A stretch of 19,635 bases of DNA from an uncultured Treponema sp. (GTDB lineage: Bacteria > Spirochaetota > Spirochaetia > Treponematales > Treponemataceae): the NCBI GenBank assembly GCA_945833725.1, contig CAMAFU010000009.1, positions 1 to 19,635 of the forward strand, read 5' to 3'. Both the position numbers and the translations under genes were made by a program. A model generated the notes under the pieces. The model was not told where the DNA came from and searched no databases. It was given only the letters and a program-made list of their open reading frames with translations. This document shows positions 1 through 8,197 of this stretch, one piece after another; positions within the stretch are counted from its first letter, which is position 1; each line of letters begins with the position of its first letter.

Positions 1-63
1 GCTCAGGGCCTTGACTCAGCCGTTTTTAAAGTTTGTAATAAACCTTAAATCAAAAGAATAAAA

Positions 64-2352
64 CTATCTTTTTCTTAACTTATTTTTTAACATGTTCTGT
101 TTATTGCGGGAACTCTTTCTGCCCTTTCCGCCGGAGAACTTTGCATTGCGGGAATTTTCAGCTTTTTCCAGCATTTCTCTTTCCTGAACGGCTTTGTAGG
201 CTTCCAGTTTTTCAGGATTATAAAAACCATCTTTCCAGTTAAAGCGGCTTACACCAGAAATAACTTGCCCCTTCATCATACTGGAAACAACAGCTTTACA
301 CTCCTGTTTTGTAACACGGGTACGGCTAAAATCAACAAGAACACGCTTTATTCCGTCTTTCTGAAGAACCTGATATTTGTCTGCAATACTGAACGGCTCT
401 TCCGGCATAACAAAAGAACCTTCATCATTAGACAAAACCTTAAAAGGCATTTCTTTTTTATCCCAAAAATACATAAAATCGTAATTTTCAGGCAATTTAA
501 ACCTCATGCGGAACAAGGCTGGGTAAGCATAAACTGTAACCATAACCCTGTCCCTCACATTTCTGTCAAAAGTTGCAAGCAGATTATTTCGTGAATTTTC
601 AACAGGCGTAATAAAAGCACCGATATTCTGATTTTCCAGCCAGCTTACAGCCCAACGGTTAAAAGTATACAGATAAGCTCCGCCAATCATATTAACATTT
701 TTGTTTTTAAGCATGTTTATATGAGCAAGATTATTTACAACAAAAGTCGAAAAACCTTCTTTTACCAGAGAATCCAATGTAGACTTAAGTTTTTCTGCCT
801 TAGCCTCCGGGCAATATGGATCAAGAAAAATTGCAATCTGCTTTTTTGAAAATGGAAGCACCGTTTTTCCGGCAAGCAAATCTTTTTCTGTTTCAAAGTT
901 CAATTCAAGAATTACCCGAACAGGATTCATTCCCTGAATCTGAAACAAATCCCTTATTGTGCTTACCTGAACATAAACTCCCTCTGGAAAATAGGAAAGT
1001 TCTTTTTTTCCAACAGGCGTAAGATCCATAACAGGAAGAATTTCATCTCCAGGCTGCTGCCGAAATTTTCCCATATCGGGAGGTAAAACTCTTGTATACC
1101 GTTTTGACATGGCCTTGGTCTGTAAAAGATAAACTTCATCACCATGAGAAAAACCTTTCGGAATGTCTATCCATCTGCATCCGTCTTCGTCAAATTCAAC
1201 AGTGCGGACTTTATGACTTGTACGCCCGGAATCATCTTTTTTGTGTATTCGTATTGAATCGCCAGGATCCGGATCATAGCTTCCGCCTTTTATTTCCGCA
1301 AAAACAATTTTAGAATCAGGATTTTCGATGTCTCCTCCACAAGCTTCCAAAGCCCGTTTTTTTGCTTCTTCACTTGCAGAAGTAATCCGGTTTATTTTTC
1401 CAAGATAAATTCCAGTTCCTCCGGCCTGATTTGGATTCAGAATAAAACTGCCGGCCTTTTCCACCCCATCTTCGTTAGTTTTAAAATTATACCAGTATGT
1501 AGTTTTTGAGCGGGCAAAATCCGTAGAAAGCATTCTCTTTGCAGCGGCAACGGCACCTTTTCTGTCTTCCTTATAGTGATCCATAAGGTAACGGTACGCA
1601 GCAACGACAGCTCCCACATATTCAGCACTTTTCATTCTTCCTTCGATTTTAAAACTTTCTACTCCTAAATCCATAAGCTCAGGAATATGATCAATAAGCT
1701 GAAGATCGCAAGGACTGAAATAATAGCCTTTCTCCTCCCCATTTTCTGTTTCCGCAGTATAAAACCGTCGGCATGCCTGAGTACACATTCCTCTGTTTGC
1801 AGACTTTCCGCCAAGGTAACTGGAAAATAGACACAGACCGCTTTCACTTACGCAAAGGGCACCGTGTACAAACATTTCAATTTCGCAGTTTGTATTTTTT
1901 TTAATTTCCCGTATTTCTTCCAGACCTAATTCTCTGGCAACAACAACTCTGCTCAATCCTGCATTTTGCAAAAGATTAACACCGGCAGAACTTTCCACAT
2001 TCATTTGCGTAGAACCATGAAGTTCCAGATTAGGGAAAAACTCCCGGCACATCCTTAAAACTCCAAAATCCTGTACAATCAAACCATCCGGGCCAATTTT
2101 ATTCAGGTAGCTAAGGAATCGGTAAAGCCTTTCAGTTTCAGATTCTTCACTTACAGTATTAACAGTAACATAAATTTTTTTACCTAACCGGTGAACAGAT
2201 TGAACTGCAGCTTCAAACTGATTCCATGCAAAATTCGAAGACCTAAGCCTTGCATTAAAACTTTTTAAACCAAGATATACAGCATCTGCTCCTTCGCCAA
2301 TGGCTGCATCAAGAGCTTCAATATTTCCTGCTGGTGCTAATAATTCAGACAT
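64..2352 (-). CDS. Peptidase U32 family protein (RlhA/TrhP-like RNA hydroxylation factor)
   Basis: 762 residues. It starts with the LLAPAG motif typical of the U32 family and carries the family signature at about residues 158-178, with E-x-F-V-H-G-A-L-C and G-x-C spacing. Four cysteines at about 167, 174, 190 and 194 fall where characterised members bind an iron-sulfur cluster. Despite the peptidase name, characterised homologues (RlhA, TrhP) hydroxylate 23S rRNA or the tRNA wobble uridine using prephenate. Which RNA this protein acts on cannot be told from sequence. The long C-terminal half resembles RlhA-type proteins in length and ends in a strongly basic tail (about 740-762) that could contact RNA. 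The ATG has no Shine-Dalgarno sequence; a -10-like TAAAAT lies 6 nt upstream. The gene stands alone, downstream of the lamin-tail gene. Family call is firm; the substrate is inference. Confidence 0.93.
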   Translation of the reverse strand: MSELLAPAGNIEALDAAIGEGADAVYLGLKSFNARLRSSNFAWNQFEAAVQSVHRLGKKIYVTVNTVSEESETERLYRFLSYLNKIGPDGLIVQDFGVLRMCREFFPNLELHGSTQMNVESSAGVNLLQNAGLSRVVVARELGLEEIREIKKNTNCEIEMFVHGALCVSESGLCLFSSYLGGKSANRGMCTQACRRFYTAETENGEEKGYYFSPCDLQLIDHIPELMDLGVESFKIEGRMKSAEYVGAVVAAYRYLMDHYKEDRKGAVAAAKRMLSTDFARSKTTYWYNFKTNEDGVEKAGSFILNPNQAGGTGIYLGKINRITSASEEAKKRALEACGGDIENPDSKIVFAEIKGGSYDPDPGDSIRIHKKDDSGRTSHKVRTVEFDEDGCRWIDIPKGFSHGDEVYLLQTKAMSKRYTRVLPPDMGKFRQQPGDEILPVMDLTPVGKKELSYFPEGVYVQVSTIRDLFQIQGMNPVRVILELNFETEKDLLAGKTVLPFSKKQIAIFLDPYCPEAKAEKLKSTLDSLVKEGFSTFVVNNLAHINMLKNKNVNMIGGAYLYTFNRWAVSWLENQNIGAFITPVENSRNNLLATFDRNVRDRVMVTVYAYPALFRMRFKLPENYDFMYFWDKKEMPFKVLSNDEGSFVMPEEPFSIADKYQVLQKDGIKRVLVDFSRTRVTKQECKAVVSSMMKGQVISGVSRFNWKDGFYNPEKLEAYKAVQEREMLEKAENSRNAKFSGGKGRKSSRNKQNMLKNKLRKR

Positions 2353-2358
2353 AGCCCG

Positions 2359-2383
2359 ATTTTATCATAAAAATTAAATTCTT
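2359..2383 (-). promoter_or_regulatory. Candidate leaderless promoter of the U32 gene
   Basis: Read on the minus strand, TAAAAT (2364-2359) is preceded by TGA, giving an extended -10 (TGnTAAAAT). An ATGACA that could be a -35 lies 18 nt further upstream. The hexamer ends 6 nt before the ATG at 2352, so the predicted transcript starts at or next to the start codon. The motifs are visible; promoter activity is inferred. Confidence 0.5.
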
Positions 2384-2442
2384 GTCATTCCCCACAGTCA
2401 GGACTAAAAGAGTTGCCCTCCGCTCCAATTTTCTTTAAAGAT

Positions 2443-3525
2443 TTATTTTTCGTAAAGAGTCAGTTCATTTTCGTATCCTGGAGTGCATTTTACAACAACA
2501 GCCCAGTCAGACGATGACGAAGGAATTATGGTTTCAAGCGTTATATTTTCTTCCTGCCAGTTTTTAAAAATTTCATTCAGATTAAGACGGCACAATGTTC
2601 TTGTTGCAGTAACACCATCGCTGCAAGCTGCATATTCAGGACTGTCTCCACCAAGCCAAATGCCTTTTTCAAATGATGCAAGAGCAAGATTTTTTTGAAA
2701 AGCCTTGTACCAGGAAGTTTTTCCGCTTTCCGAAAAAAGAACCGCATCCATAATAAAATCCCTGCATGAATCGCGAACAATAATTACATCAGATTTACTT
2801 ATTCTGGATTCCGTTCCCGGAACCCAGAAATCTCTGGCAGTATCACAGCTGTCTGTAGACTTGGAAATTAAAATATCTTCTTCCAGTTCATTTATTGAAG
2901 TTTCTTCTTCCAAAGTCCTGAAGTGAACAGTCAGAAAATCGCCTCTTGCCACATTTATTTTCGGAAAAACAAATTTCTTTTCTTCACCATCACTTCCAGT
3001 AACAATTTCAAGCCCTGCAAGATTTCCGCCTTTTAAAACCACAAGTTCTACAAATTCAATTTTTTTTGACGAAGAAACATACTCCGACCTTATTTCCCCT
3101 AAAACAAGTCTGGCAGGATTTTGATTAAAGCCCACAAACGGCAGGGAAAATTCAAGGGAATTTCCTTTAGTGTCAACGGCAACTCCATCCAGAAAATATT
3201 TTTCGCCGGCTTCTATGGCATTTTCCAGTTCATAAGAAATTTTTCTGCCGTCATCCAGATAAAAAGTTTTTCCTGCAAACTCATTTCCCAAATCATCTTT
3301 TACGCCGATTTTTTCAAGATGAACGGAAGATGTAAAATACAGGCTGATAACAGATTCACTTTCTACAGAGTATGATGCAATTTTTGGAACAGTTTCTTCC
3401 CCTTCAACAACAGTAAGACCTTCCTCTGTAAGACGACAGCTTAAAGGAAGGGCTACAACAAAAACAGTCGAAAATGCAAGAAAACATCCTGCAATAAAAA
3501 GAGTAAGTTTGTTTTTGATTTTCAA
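2443..3525 (-). CDS. Exported lamin-tail-domain (LTD) protein, possible lipoprotein
   Basis: 360 residues from a TTG start at 3525. That start is chosen because AGGAGG lies 8 nt upstream; an ATG at 3543 would put this motif inside the coding region. The N-terminus (MKIKNK, then a hydrophobic run to about residue 29) is a signal peptide. Cys30 follows L-P-L-S, a poor match to the classical lipobox though spirochaete lipoboxes are loose, so lipidation is possible but not certain. Residues 46-130 look like an Ig-like beta domain. From about 139 the pattern G-E-I, then E-F-V-E-L, then a glycine-rich strand, resembles an LTD fold, and the C-terminal T-A-T-R-T segment also fits LTD proteins. LTDs occur in secreted nucleases and surface proteins, but no catalytic domain is visible here. 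Role unknown; probably an envelope structural or binding protein. Confidence 0.8.
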   Translation of the reverse strand: MKIKNKLTLFIAGCFLAFSTVFVVALPLSCRLTEEGLTVVEGEETVPKIASYSVESESVISLYFTSSVHLEKIGVKDDLGNEFAGKTFYLDDGRKISYELENAIEAGEKYFLDGVAVDTKGNSLEFSLPFVGFNQNPARLVLGEIRSEYVSSSKKIEFVELVVLKGGNLAGLEIVTGSDGEEKKFVFPKINVARGDFLTVHFRTLEEETSINELEEDILISKSTDSCDTARDFWVPGTESRISKSDVIIVRDSCRDFIMDAVLFSESGKTSWYKAFQKNLALASFEKGIWLGGDSPEYAACSDGVTATRTLCRLNLNEIFKNWQEENITLETIIPSSSSDWAVVVKCTPGYENELTLYEK

Positions 3526-3533
3526 ATTCAATA

Positions 3534-3539
3534 CCTCCT
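3534..3539 (-). promoter_or_regulatory. Shine-Dalgarno site that fixes a TTG start
   Basis: A perfect AGGAGG on the minus strand, 8 nt before TTG at 3525. This is the best ribosome-binding site in the window and favours the TTG start over the upstream ATG at 3543. A TATAAT lies directly upstream at 3547-3542. Confidence 0.75.
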
Positions 3540-3651
3540 GCATTATATATACTCGCAGGAAAACAAAAACAGACAAAAAAATGAGGAAAAAAATCAAATA
3601 AATTTACAAGGTGAGAAAAAATTAACTTTTACTTTGCAGGATTTATAAAAA

Positions 3652-4899
3652 TTAAGACTCGCAGGATGTAGCTTCCCACATTTGGTTTATTCCAAGAATA
3701 CGGTCTTTAACCTGTATAAAAGCCCGGACAACTTCAGGATCAAACTGGGAACCGGAAAGTTTTTCGATTTCCTGAATGGAATCTTCAACAGACCATGCCG
3801 ATTTATATGCCCTTTTGTGGCTTAAAGCATCAAATACATCTGCCAGAGCAACAATTCTTGCAGCAAGAGGAATTTCTTCCCCTTGCAAAGGCTGAGCTTT
3901 TACCACAGGTTCTCCTGGTTCATACTGGGTAAAATCAACCCGTCCAGGATAACCTCTTGTACTTCCATCCCACCATTCGTGATGCCTTAACGCAACATCC
4001 CGGCACATTTCGTCCAGAGAAGATTCAGGCTCTGTAAACAGAAGAGCTCCTACACAGGTATGACCTTTCATAATGTCCCGTTCTTCATCTGTAAGCCGAG
4101 GATTTACTTTTTTTAAGATTACATCAGAAACACCGATTTTTCCAAAATCATGACACTTAGCGGCAATTTTTAAATTATCCCGGAATTTATGGCTTTCTTC
4201 TTTTGAAATGCCGTTATTGCTTGCCCATCTGTCATAAATTTCCAGTGAAAAAGAGGCAACTCTCTCAACATGCTGAAAAGTTTCTTTAGGATCCCTGTAC
4301 TGCGCCATTCTCTGCATTCGTTTTATCATGCTGCCTGTAAGATAAGCGTGTTCCAAAGCCTGTGCCGCATTTGAAGCAAAATGGGAAATGTAAAGTTCAG
4401 CCTCGCTGTCGAAAGACACAACCTGTTTTTCTTCGTTCTGGGCATTAATAATCTGCAGGACACCTATTATGCGACCGTTTCCCATTTTAAGAGGCAGAGT
4501 AAGCATAGATTTTGTTCTGTAGCCTGTTGAAATATCTGTAGATTTGTTAAATGAATAAGGCATTTCGGAAGAAATTGAATAGGCATCTTCAATATTTATA
4601 AGTTCACCGGAACAGACACAATAGCCGGCAATGGAATTTTTAGAAATAGGCAGGGCAAAATAAATGTAAGGAAGCTTTGTTCCCGGCGAAAGTTTTTTCT
4701 GCTGAGTGTCGTTCTGGGCATATTTTATTTTTATTTTGTCATCATCAACAATATAAATTGAACCGGCATCGGCATGAACAATATTTCTGGCCTCCGTAAG
4801 AATCCGTTCAAGAAGCACATCCATATCCTGAATGTCGCTGAGCATGTGCTCAATTTCGATGATTTTCCGCAAAGTTTCTTCTTTTTGTGTTGAATTCAT
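3652..4899 (-). CDS. GAF-domain HD-GYP cyclic-di-GMP phosphodiesterase
   Basis: 415 residues. A GAF sensor domain spans about 15-185, followed by a linker helix and an HD-GYP domain from about 200. Metal-site residues of the family are visible: H250-D251 in C-H-D-F-G-K-I-G, H280, the H306-H307-E motif, and D354 in A-L-A-D-V-F-D-A-L. The G-Y-P triplet is at 316-318. HD-GYP enzymes hydrolyse cyclic di-GMP, so this is probably a cytosolic phosphodiesterase gated by whatever the GAF domain senses. No membrane segment is visible. The active-site loop is unusual: W-D-G-S-T-R-G-Y-P has two extra residues and about 20 more precede G-E-E-I-P-L. The ATG has AAGGA 6 nt upstream. The lamin-tail gene follows in the same direction. 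Activity is inferred from the intact motifs. Confidence 0.92.
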   Translation of the reverse strand: MNSTQKEETLRKIIEIEHMLSDIQDMDVLLERILTEARNIVHADAGSIYIVDDDKIKIKYAQNDTQQKKLSPGTKLPYIYFALPISKNSIAGYCVCSGELINIEDAYSISSEMPYSFNKSTDISTGYRTKSMLTLPLKMGNGRIIGVLQIINAQNEEKQVVSFDSEAELYISHFASNAAQALEHAYLTGSMIKRMQRMAQYRDPKETFQHVERVASFSLEIYDRWASNNGISKEESHKFRDNLKIAAKCHDFGKIGVSDVILKKVNPRLTDEERDIMKGHTCVGALLFTEPESSLDEMCRDVALRHHEWWDGSTRGYPGRVDFTQYEPGEPVVKAQPLQGEEIPLAARIVALADVFDALSHKRAYKSAWSVEDSIQEIEKLSGSQFDPEVVRAFIQVKDRILGINQMWEATSCES

Positions 4900-4983
4900 T
4901 TTATTTCCTTAAGTCTTTAGTCAGCGTTTTAAGTTTTTGCCAGCTTTGCATTATTCCCTTAAAGTGCAACCGATTACAAGAAA

Positions 4984-4992
4984 ATTTTAACA
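4984..4992 (-). promoter_or_regulatory. Possible extended -10 promoter for the HD-GYP gene
   Basis: TGTTAAAAT on the minus strand fits an extended -10, about 85 nt before the ATG at 4899. No good -35 is seen at the right spacing. The remainder of the 4900-5116 gap is AT-rich with G3A4 runs and shows no other clear feature. Confidence 0.3.
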
Positions 4993-5116
4993 TAAAAAAA
5001 GCAATTTATCCATAAGGATTTTACAGGAAAAAGGGAAAAGGGAAAACGCGTTATAATTTTTTTAAGATAAATTGAGGTGCGAATTTTATTAAGACCGGCC
5101 TCGAATAGAGCAGAAT

Positions 5117-5941
5117 TCATGCCTTTTGCAGCAGTGAAAAATAAAGAGGTCCCGCCCCTCCGCACTTATCCGGCAGAATATGAAATCCATATTTTGTTTT
5201 TTCACCTTCAGGCAGACAGTCTCCCATAAACTCCGGCGGAAAAACAGAAAAATCAACATCGCTCACAATTACATCATCAAATTTTTTAAGGAGACGGCCT
5301 ACAATTTCATCATTTTCGTTTTCATTTAGTGCACATGTTGAATAAAGCAAATAGCCGCCGCTGTTCAACATTCTCCAGCCGGAAGAAAGAAGGGACCACT
5401 GAGCAAGGGCAAGAGTTTTAATTCTGGCAAAAGACCAGTCCTTTAAATATGCAGGATCATTAAGGACATGGCGTTCAGAAGAACACGGTGCATCAAGAAG
5501 AATACGGTCAAACCTGTTTTCAGGGAATTTGCAAAGCACACCACCGTCCTTGCCGGAAATCCGCACGCGCCTTTCAATTTCTGGTGGAAGACAGTTTTTT
5601 ACAGTTTTAATAAGCCTTATTCTTCTGTCGGAAGATCGCTCGTTACACAAAAGTTCTGCATCTTTATCCATTCTAACAGCCAGAACAAGAGATTTTCCTC
5701 CGGGAGCTGCACACATATCAAGAACAGATTCTGCTCCTTTCAGAGGAAGACTTGCAGCCGCCCTTACAGAAGCCGCATCAAGATAGTAACTTTCCAGACC
5801 ACCGGCACGAAATTCTTTAGGACATGAAGGCATTTTCAACGCTTCCATAAGTTTTGGCCATCTTTCTCCAAAAAGCTCCCCGTAAAAGGAAACAAACCCT
5901 TCTTCCCCTGAAATTTTATTTTTTTTATCTTTCTGTTTCAT
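5117..5941 (-). CDS. RsmB/NOL1/NOP2/Sun family RNA m5C methyltransferase
   Basis: 274 residues. The SAM-binding motif I, V-L-D-M-C-A-A-P-G-G-K-S, lies at about 73-84. Motif IV, D-A-P-C-S-S, holds Cys153, and motif VI, S-T-C-A-L, holds Cys203. These are the releasing and catalytic cysteines of RNA cytosine-5 methyltransferases, and both are intact. The C-terminal H-I-L-P-D is also typical. The protein is short: there is no NusB-like N-terminal domain as in E. coli RsmB and no C-terminal PUA extension, so the target (16S rRNA or tRNA) cannot be assigned. Its ATG overlaps the upstream glycosidase stop (ATGA at 5941-5938), which implies translational coupling. Confidence 0.92.
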   Translation of the reverse strand: MKQKDKKNKISGEEGFVSFYGELFGERWPKLMEALKMPSCPKEFRAGGLESYYLDAASVRAAASLPLKGAESVLDMCAAPGGKSLVLAVRMDKDAELLCNERSSDRRIRLIKTVKNCLPPEIERRVRISGKDGGVLCKFPENRFDRILLDAPCSSERHVLNDPAYLKDWSFARIKTLALAQWSLLSSGWRMLNSGGYLLYSTCALNENENDEIVGRLLKKFDDVIVSDVDFSVFPPEFMGDCLPEGEKTKYGFHILPDKCGGAGPLYFSLLQKA

Positions 5942-7200
5942 TTTGTTACCGATTCCTGTTTTTTTACTGTAAGAATGAAAGAAGGAATTTTACTTTTACC
6001 GGAAGATTTTTCTTCATCAACCTGAACATACTCAAGAAGACCAAGTTTTTCCTTAAATTTTATTACCCTCCGGACAGATTCATTCAAAATATCATTAAAT
6101 TCCGGAGAATTTTCCGACTGAAAAATCAACACTTTAAGAATATCTGCATATCTTTTTTCACTTACCATAAGAACATCAATTCCCGATTCAAAAGCTTTTA
6201 TACACGCAGTTTGAGGCGGATAGCCGTTTTTTTCAAGAGCAGCCATAAAAATATCATCGCTGAAAACAACGCCTTCAAAACCTAAATCCCCTCTTACAAC
6301 ATGCTTTATCCAAAATTCACTAAGACAGGCAGGTTCTGTTTTACTGTGCCCGCCTGTAATTTCCACTCTGGCATGACTCATTAAAAGGGCAGAGGAATAG
6401 GGCAAAAGTTTTCTGAAAGGTGCTACAAGAATGTTTTCGGCCTCTTCTTCCGTTACCCTAATTTCAGGAAGTCCTGTATGAGGGTCGGTATTTGAATTCC
6501 CGGGAAAATGTTTCAACACCGTTCCTATTCCGTTATTTTCAAAGGCAAGAATTTCAGCTTTTCCATAATCAATAACTTTATTAAGAGAACCAAAACTTCT
6601 CGTATCAAGAAAAGAAGCATTGCCGGATGTTTCAACTTCTACAACAGGAGCAAGATTTACATTTATACCAAGATTTTTAATCTGACGGGCCTGCCTTTCA
6701 TAAAGAGATTCAGCTTCTTCAAGAGAAAATGTTTCGGCAACTTTTTTTTGGGAAGGAAGATTTTCCGTAAGTCCCCTGAGCCTAGAAACATAGCCGCCTT
6801 CCTGATCAACAGCCACAAAGGGAGGAATATCACCGGCATCTGAATAAAACTGCCTGATTGAATCAGTAAAACTGCGCACATCTTCTGCCGTATTACCTAA
6901 ATTATATTTAAAAAGAAGGCATCCTCCGCTTAAAAGCCAATTACCTTCATTTTTCTGGCCGTAAATTTCTCCAGTTTTCTCTACAGGAATAAATTTTCTG
7001 TTTCCTTCTATGTTGATTAAAAAAAGCTGTGATAAAAGTTGTTCTTTTGAAAAATTGGAAATATATTTTTCCAGAGCCTTGTTTTTTTCTTCGGTAATAA
7101 GAGCCTGTTTTTTTTCTTCGGAATTACAGCCTGCACTTAAAATAACAAAAAAAAGTGAAGTGAAAATCAGCGTAAATTTTGAATAATTTTCTTTTTTCAT
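5938..7200 (-). CDS. Glycoside hydrolase family 3 lipoprotein (NagZ-like beta-N-acetylglucosaminidase)
   Basis: 420 residues. A basic start, a hydrophobic segment and the lipobox L-S-A-G-C (Cys25) mark it as a lipoprotein. The GH3 barrel spans roughly 50-395. V-D-Q-E-G-G (about 131-136) and K-H-F-P-G (230-234) are substrate-site motifs of NagZ-type enzymes. D-P-H (about 239-241) supplies the histidine that acts with an aspartate as acid/base, and F-S-D-D (313-316) holds the nucleophile. The family cleaves terminal beta-linked GlcNAc, for example in peptidoglycan turnover products. NagZ of E. coli is cytosolic, whereas this protein should be anchored facing the periplasm. The C-terminal 25 residues after the barrel are lysine- and serine-rich. 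There is no Shine-Dalgarno sequence before the ATG; TAGAAT lies 6 nt upstream. The RNA methyltransferase gene follows with a 4-base overlap. Confidence 0.92.
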   Translation of the reverse strand: MKKENYSKFTLIFTSLFFVILSAGCNSEEKKQALITEEKNKALEKYISNFSKEQLLSQLFLINIEGNRKFIPVEKTGEIYGQKNEGNWLLSGGCLLFKYNLGNTAEDVRSFTDSIRQFYSDAGDIPPFVAVDQEGGYVSRLRGLTENLPSQKKVAETFSLEEAESLYERQARQIKNLGINVNLAPVVEVETSGNASFLDTRSFGSLNKVIDYGKAEILAFENNGIGTVLKHFPGNSNTDPHTGLPEIRVTEEEAENILVAPFRKLLPYSSALLMSHARVEITGGHSKTEPACLSEFWIKHVVRGDLGFEGVVFSDDIFMAALEKNGYPPQTACIKAFESGIDVLMVSEKRYADILKVLIFQSENSPEFNDILNESVRRVIKFKEKLGLLEYVQVDEEKSSGKSKIPSFILTVKKQESVTK

Positions 7201-7234
7201 AGCAGGATTCTAGCATAAAGGTTAAAATAATCCT
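7201..7234. promoter_or_regulatory. 34-bp divergent intergenic region with two opposed -10 elements
   Basis: On the minus strand TGCTAGAAT, an extended -10 with TAGAAT at 7212-7207, ends 6 nt before the glycosidase ATG. On the plus strand TAAAAT (7223-7228) ends 6 nt before the dehydrogenase ATG at 7235. Any -35 element of either promoter must lie in or next to the opposite gene's first codons. Neither gene has a Shine-Dalgarno sequence. The spacing is read directly; leaderless transcription is inferred. Confidence 0.5.
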
Positions 7235-8125
7235 ATGGAAAATAAAAAAACAAAAGAATCACATTCAAAAGAAAGTATTACAAACATTACAATCGTTACA
7301 GGTGCATCTTCCGGTTTAGGAAAAGAATTTGCAAGACAGCTGTTTGTTTCCATGCACAAAGACTGTTCTTCCATGCAGGAATTATGGCTTTTATCCCGTT
7401 CAAAAACAAATCTGGAACAGCTTAAACAAGAACTTTTAGACCTTCAGCAAAAAATTTATTCTCCTTCCGGCACAGAACAAACATTTCTGCCGTCAATAAA
7501 ATTTTTCTCCGAAGATCTGTCAGGAACGGCCGGCGTAGAAAGTTTTAAAAACATTCTTCTTCAGGAAAGTCAAAAACAAAAAATTACAGTTAAAACACTC
7601 ATTAACAATGCAGGATTCGGCACATACGGCACTTTTGAACAAACACCACTGAACAAAGAATTAAACATGATTGAACTTAACTGCATCTCCCTTACAGGAA
7701 TTACAGGTATATGCCTTCCCTTCCTTAAAGAAAAAAGCCGTATAATAAATGTTTCCAGTTTGGCAGCCTTTATGCCTCTTGGGAATTTCGCCGTTTACGC
7801 AGCAACAAAAGCCTATGTACTTTCGTTTTCCGTTGCTCTGGCCGCAGAACTTTCTCCCCGAAAAATATATGTCAGTGCACTGTGCCCCGGCAGTGTCAGC
7901 ACAAATTTTGCAAATATAGCAAGCAACGGAGCAAGAAAAGAAGTTCTTCACGGAAAAGATCCTGTAAAAGTTGTAAGCCACTGCCTTAAAAAGTCAGAAA
8001 AAAACAAAAAAATCATTCTGTGGTGGCCAAAATGGAAAATCACAGCCTTTTTAAGCCATTTTGTTCCAAGATATTTTGTGGCAAAAGCAACTTTTCTCTT
8101 TAACAAACGCCCATATAAACAGTAA
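7235..8125 (+). CDS. Short-chain dehydrogenase/reductase (SDR)
   Basis: 296 residues. The Rossmann nucleotide-binding motif T-G-A-S-S-G-L-G is at 22-29, N-N-A-G at 124-127, the catalytic Ser at about 174 (N-V-S-S), and Y-A-A-T-K gives Tyr188 and Lys192. This is a complete classical SDR active site. The order and the A-L-C-P-G-S-V-S-T segment resemble the DltE/YqjQ group, which are mostly uncharacterised oxidoreductases. A basic, aromatic C-terminal tail (about 265-296) may touch the membrane. The substrate is unknown. A possible insertion of about 20 residues (70-90) lies between beta strands of the Rossmann fold. The gene is divergent from the glycosidase and is followed by a promoter for pncB, so it is probably a single-gene unit. 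Confidence 0.9.
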   Translation: MENKKTKESHSKESITNITIVTGASSGLGKEFARQLFVSMHKDCSSMQELWLLSRSKTNLEQLKQELLDLQQKIYSPSGTEQTFLPSIKFFSEDLSGTAGVESFKNILLQESQKQKITVKTLINNAGFGTYGTFEQTPLNKELNMIELNCISLTGITGICLPFLKEKSRIINVSSLAAFMPLGNFAVYAATKAYVLSFSVALAAELSPRKIYVSALCPGSVSTNFANIASNGARKEVLHGKDPVKVVSHCLKKSEKNKKIILWWPKWKITAFLSHFVPRYFVAKATFLFNKRPYKQ

Positions 8126-8135
8126 TCGCTCTGTG

Positions 8136-8155
8136 CAAAAAGCAGCAAAAAGCAG
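8136..8155. repeat. Perfect 10-bp tandem direct repeat
   Basis: CAAAAAGCAG occurs twice with no gap, 7 bp upstream of the TTGACT -35 of the pncB promoter. The position would suit a regulator binding site, but this could also be chance in AT-rich DNA. Confidence 0.6.
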
Positions 8156-8162
8156 TTTTGAT

Positions 8163-8191
8163 TTGACTATTTTTTTTCTAAAACATAAAAT
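8163..8191 (+). promoter_or_regulatory. Strong sigma70-like promoter for pncB
   Basis: TTGACT (8163-8168), a 17-bp spacer and TAAAAT (8186-8191). This predicts a start near 8198 and a leader of about 209 nt before the pncB ATG. The motifs are close to consensus with ideal spacing. Confidence 0.65.
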
Positions 8192-8197
8192 TGACCA

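Noticed and set aside
1..63. Terminator after the U32 gene at the left edge
   Set aside because: AAGTTTG...AAACCTT pairs imperfectly and is not followed by a clean T-run on the transcribed strand.
5052..5057. Plus-strand TATAAT in the HD-GYP/RNA-methyltransferase gap as promoter of a small RNA
   Set aside because: No -35 at an acceptable spacing and no downstream terminator hairpin, so it is not distinguishable from chance in AT-rich DNA.
5854..6285. 143-codon plus-strand open frame
   Set aside because: Antisense to the RNA methyltransferase and glycosidase genes, with low-complexity F/Y/K/R-rich composition and no recognisable family.
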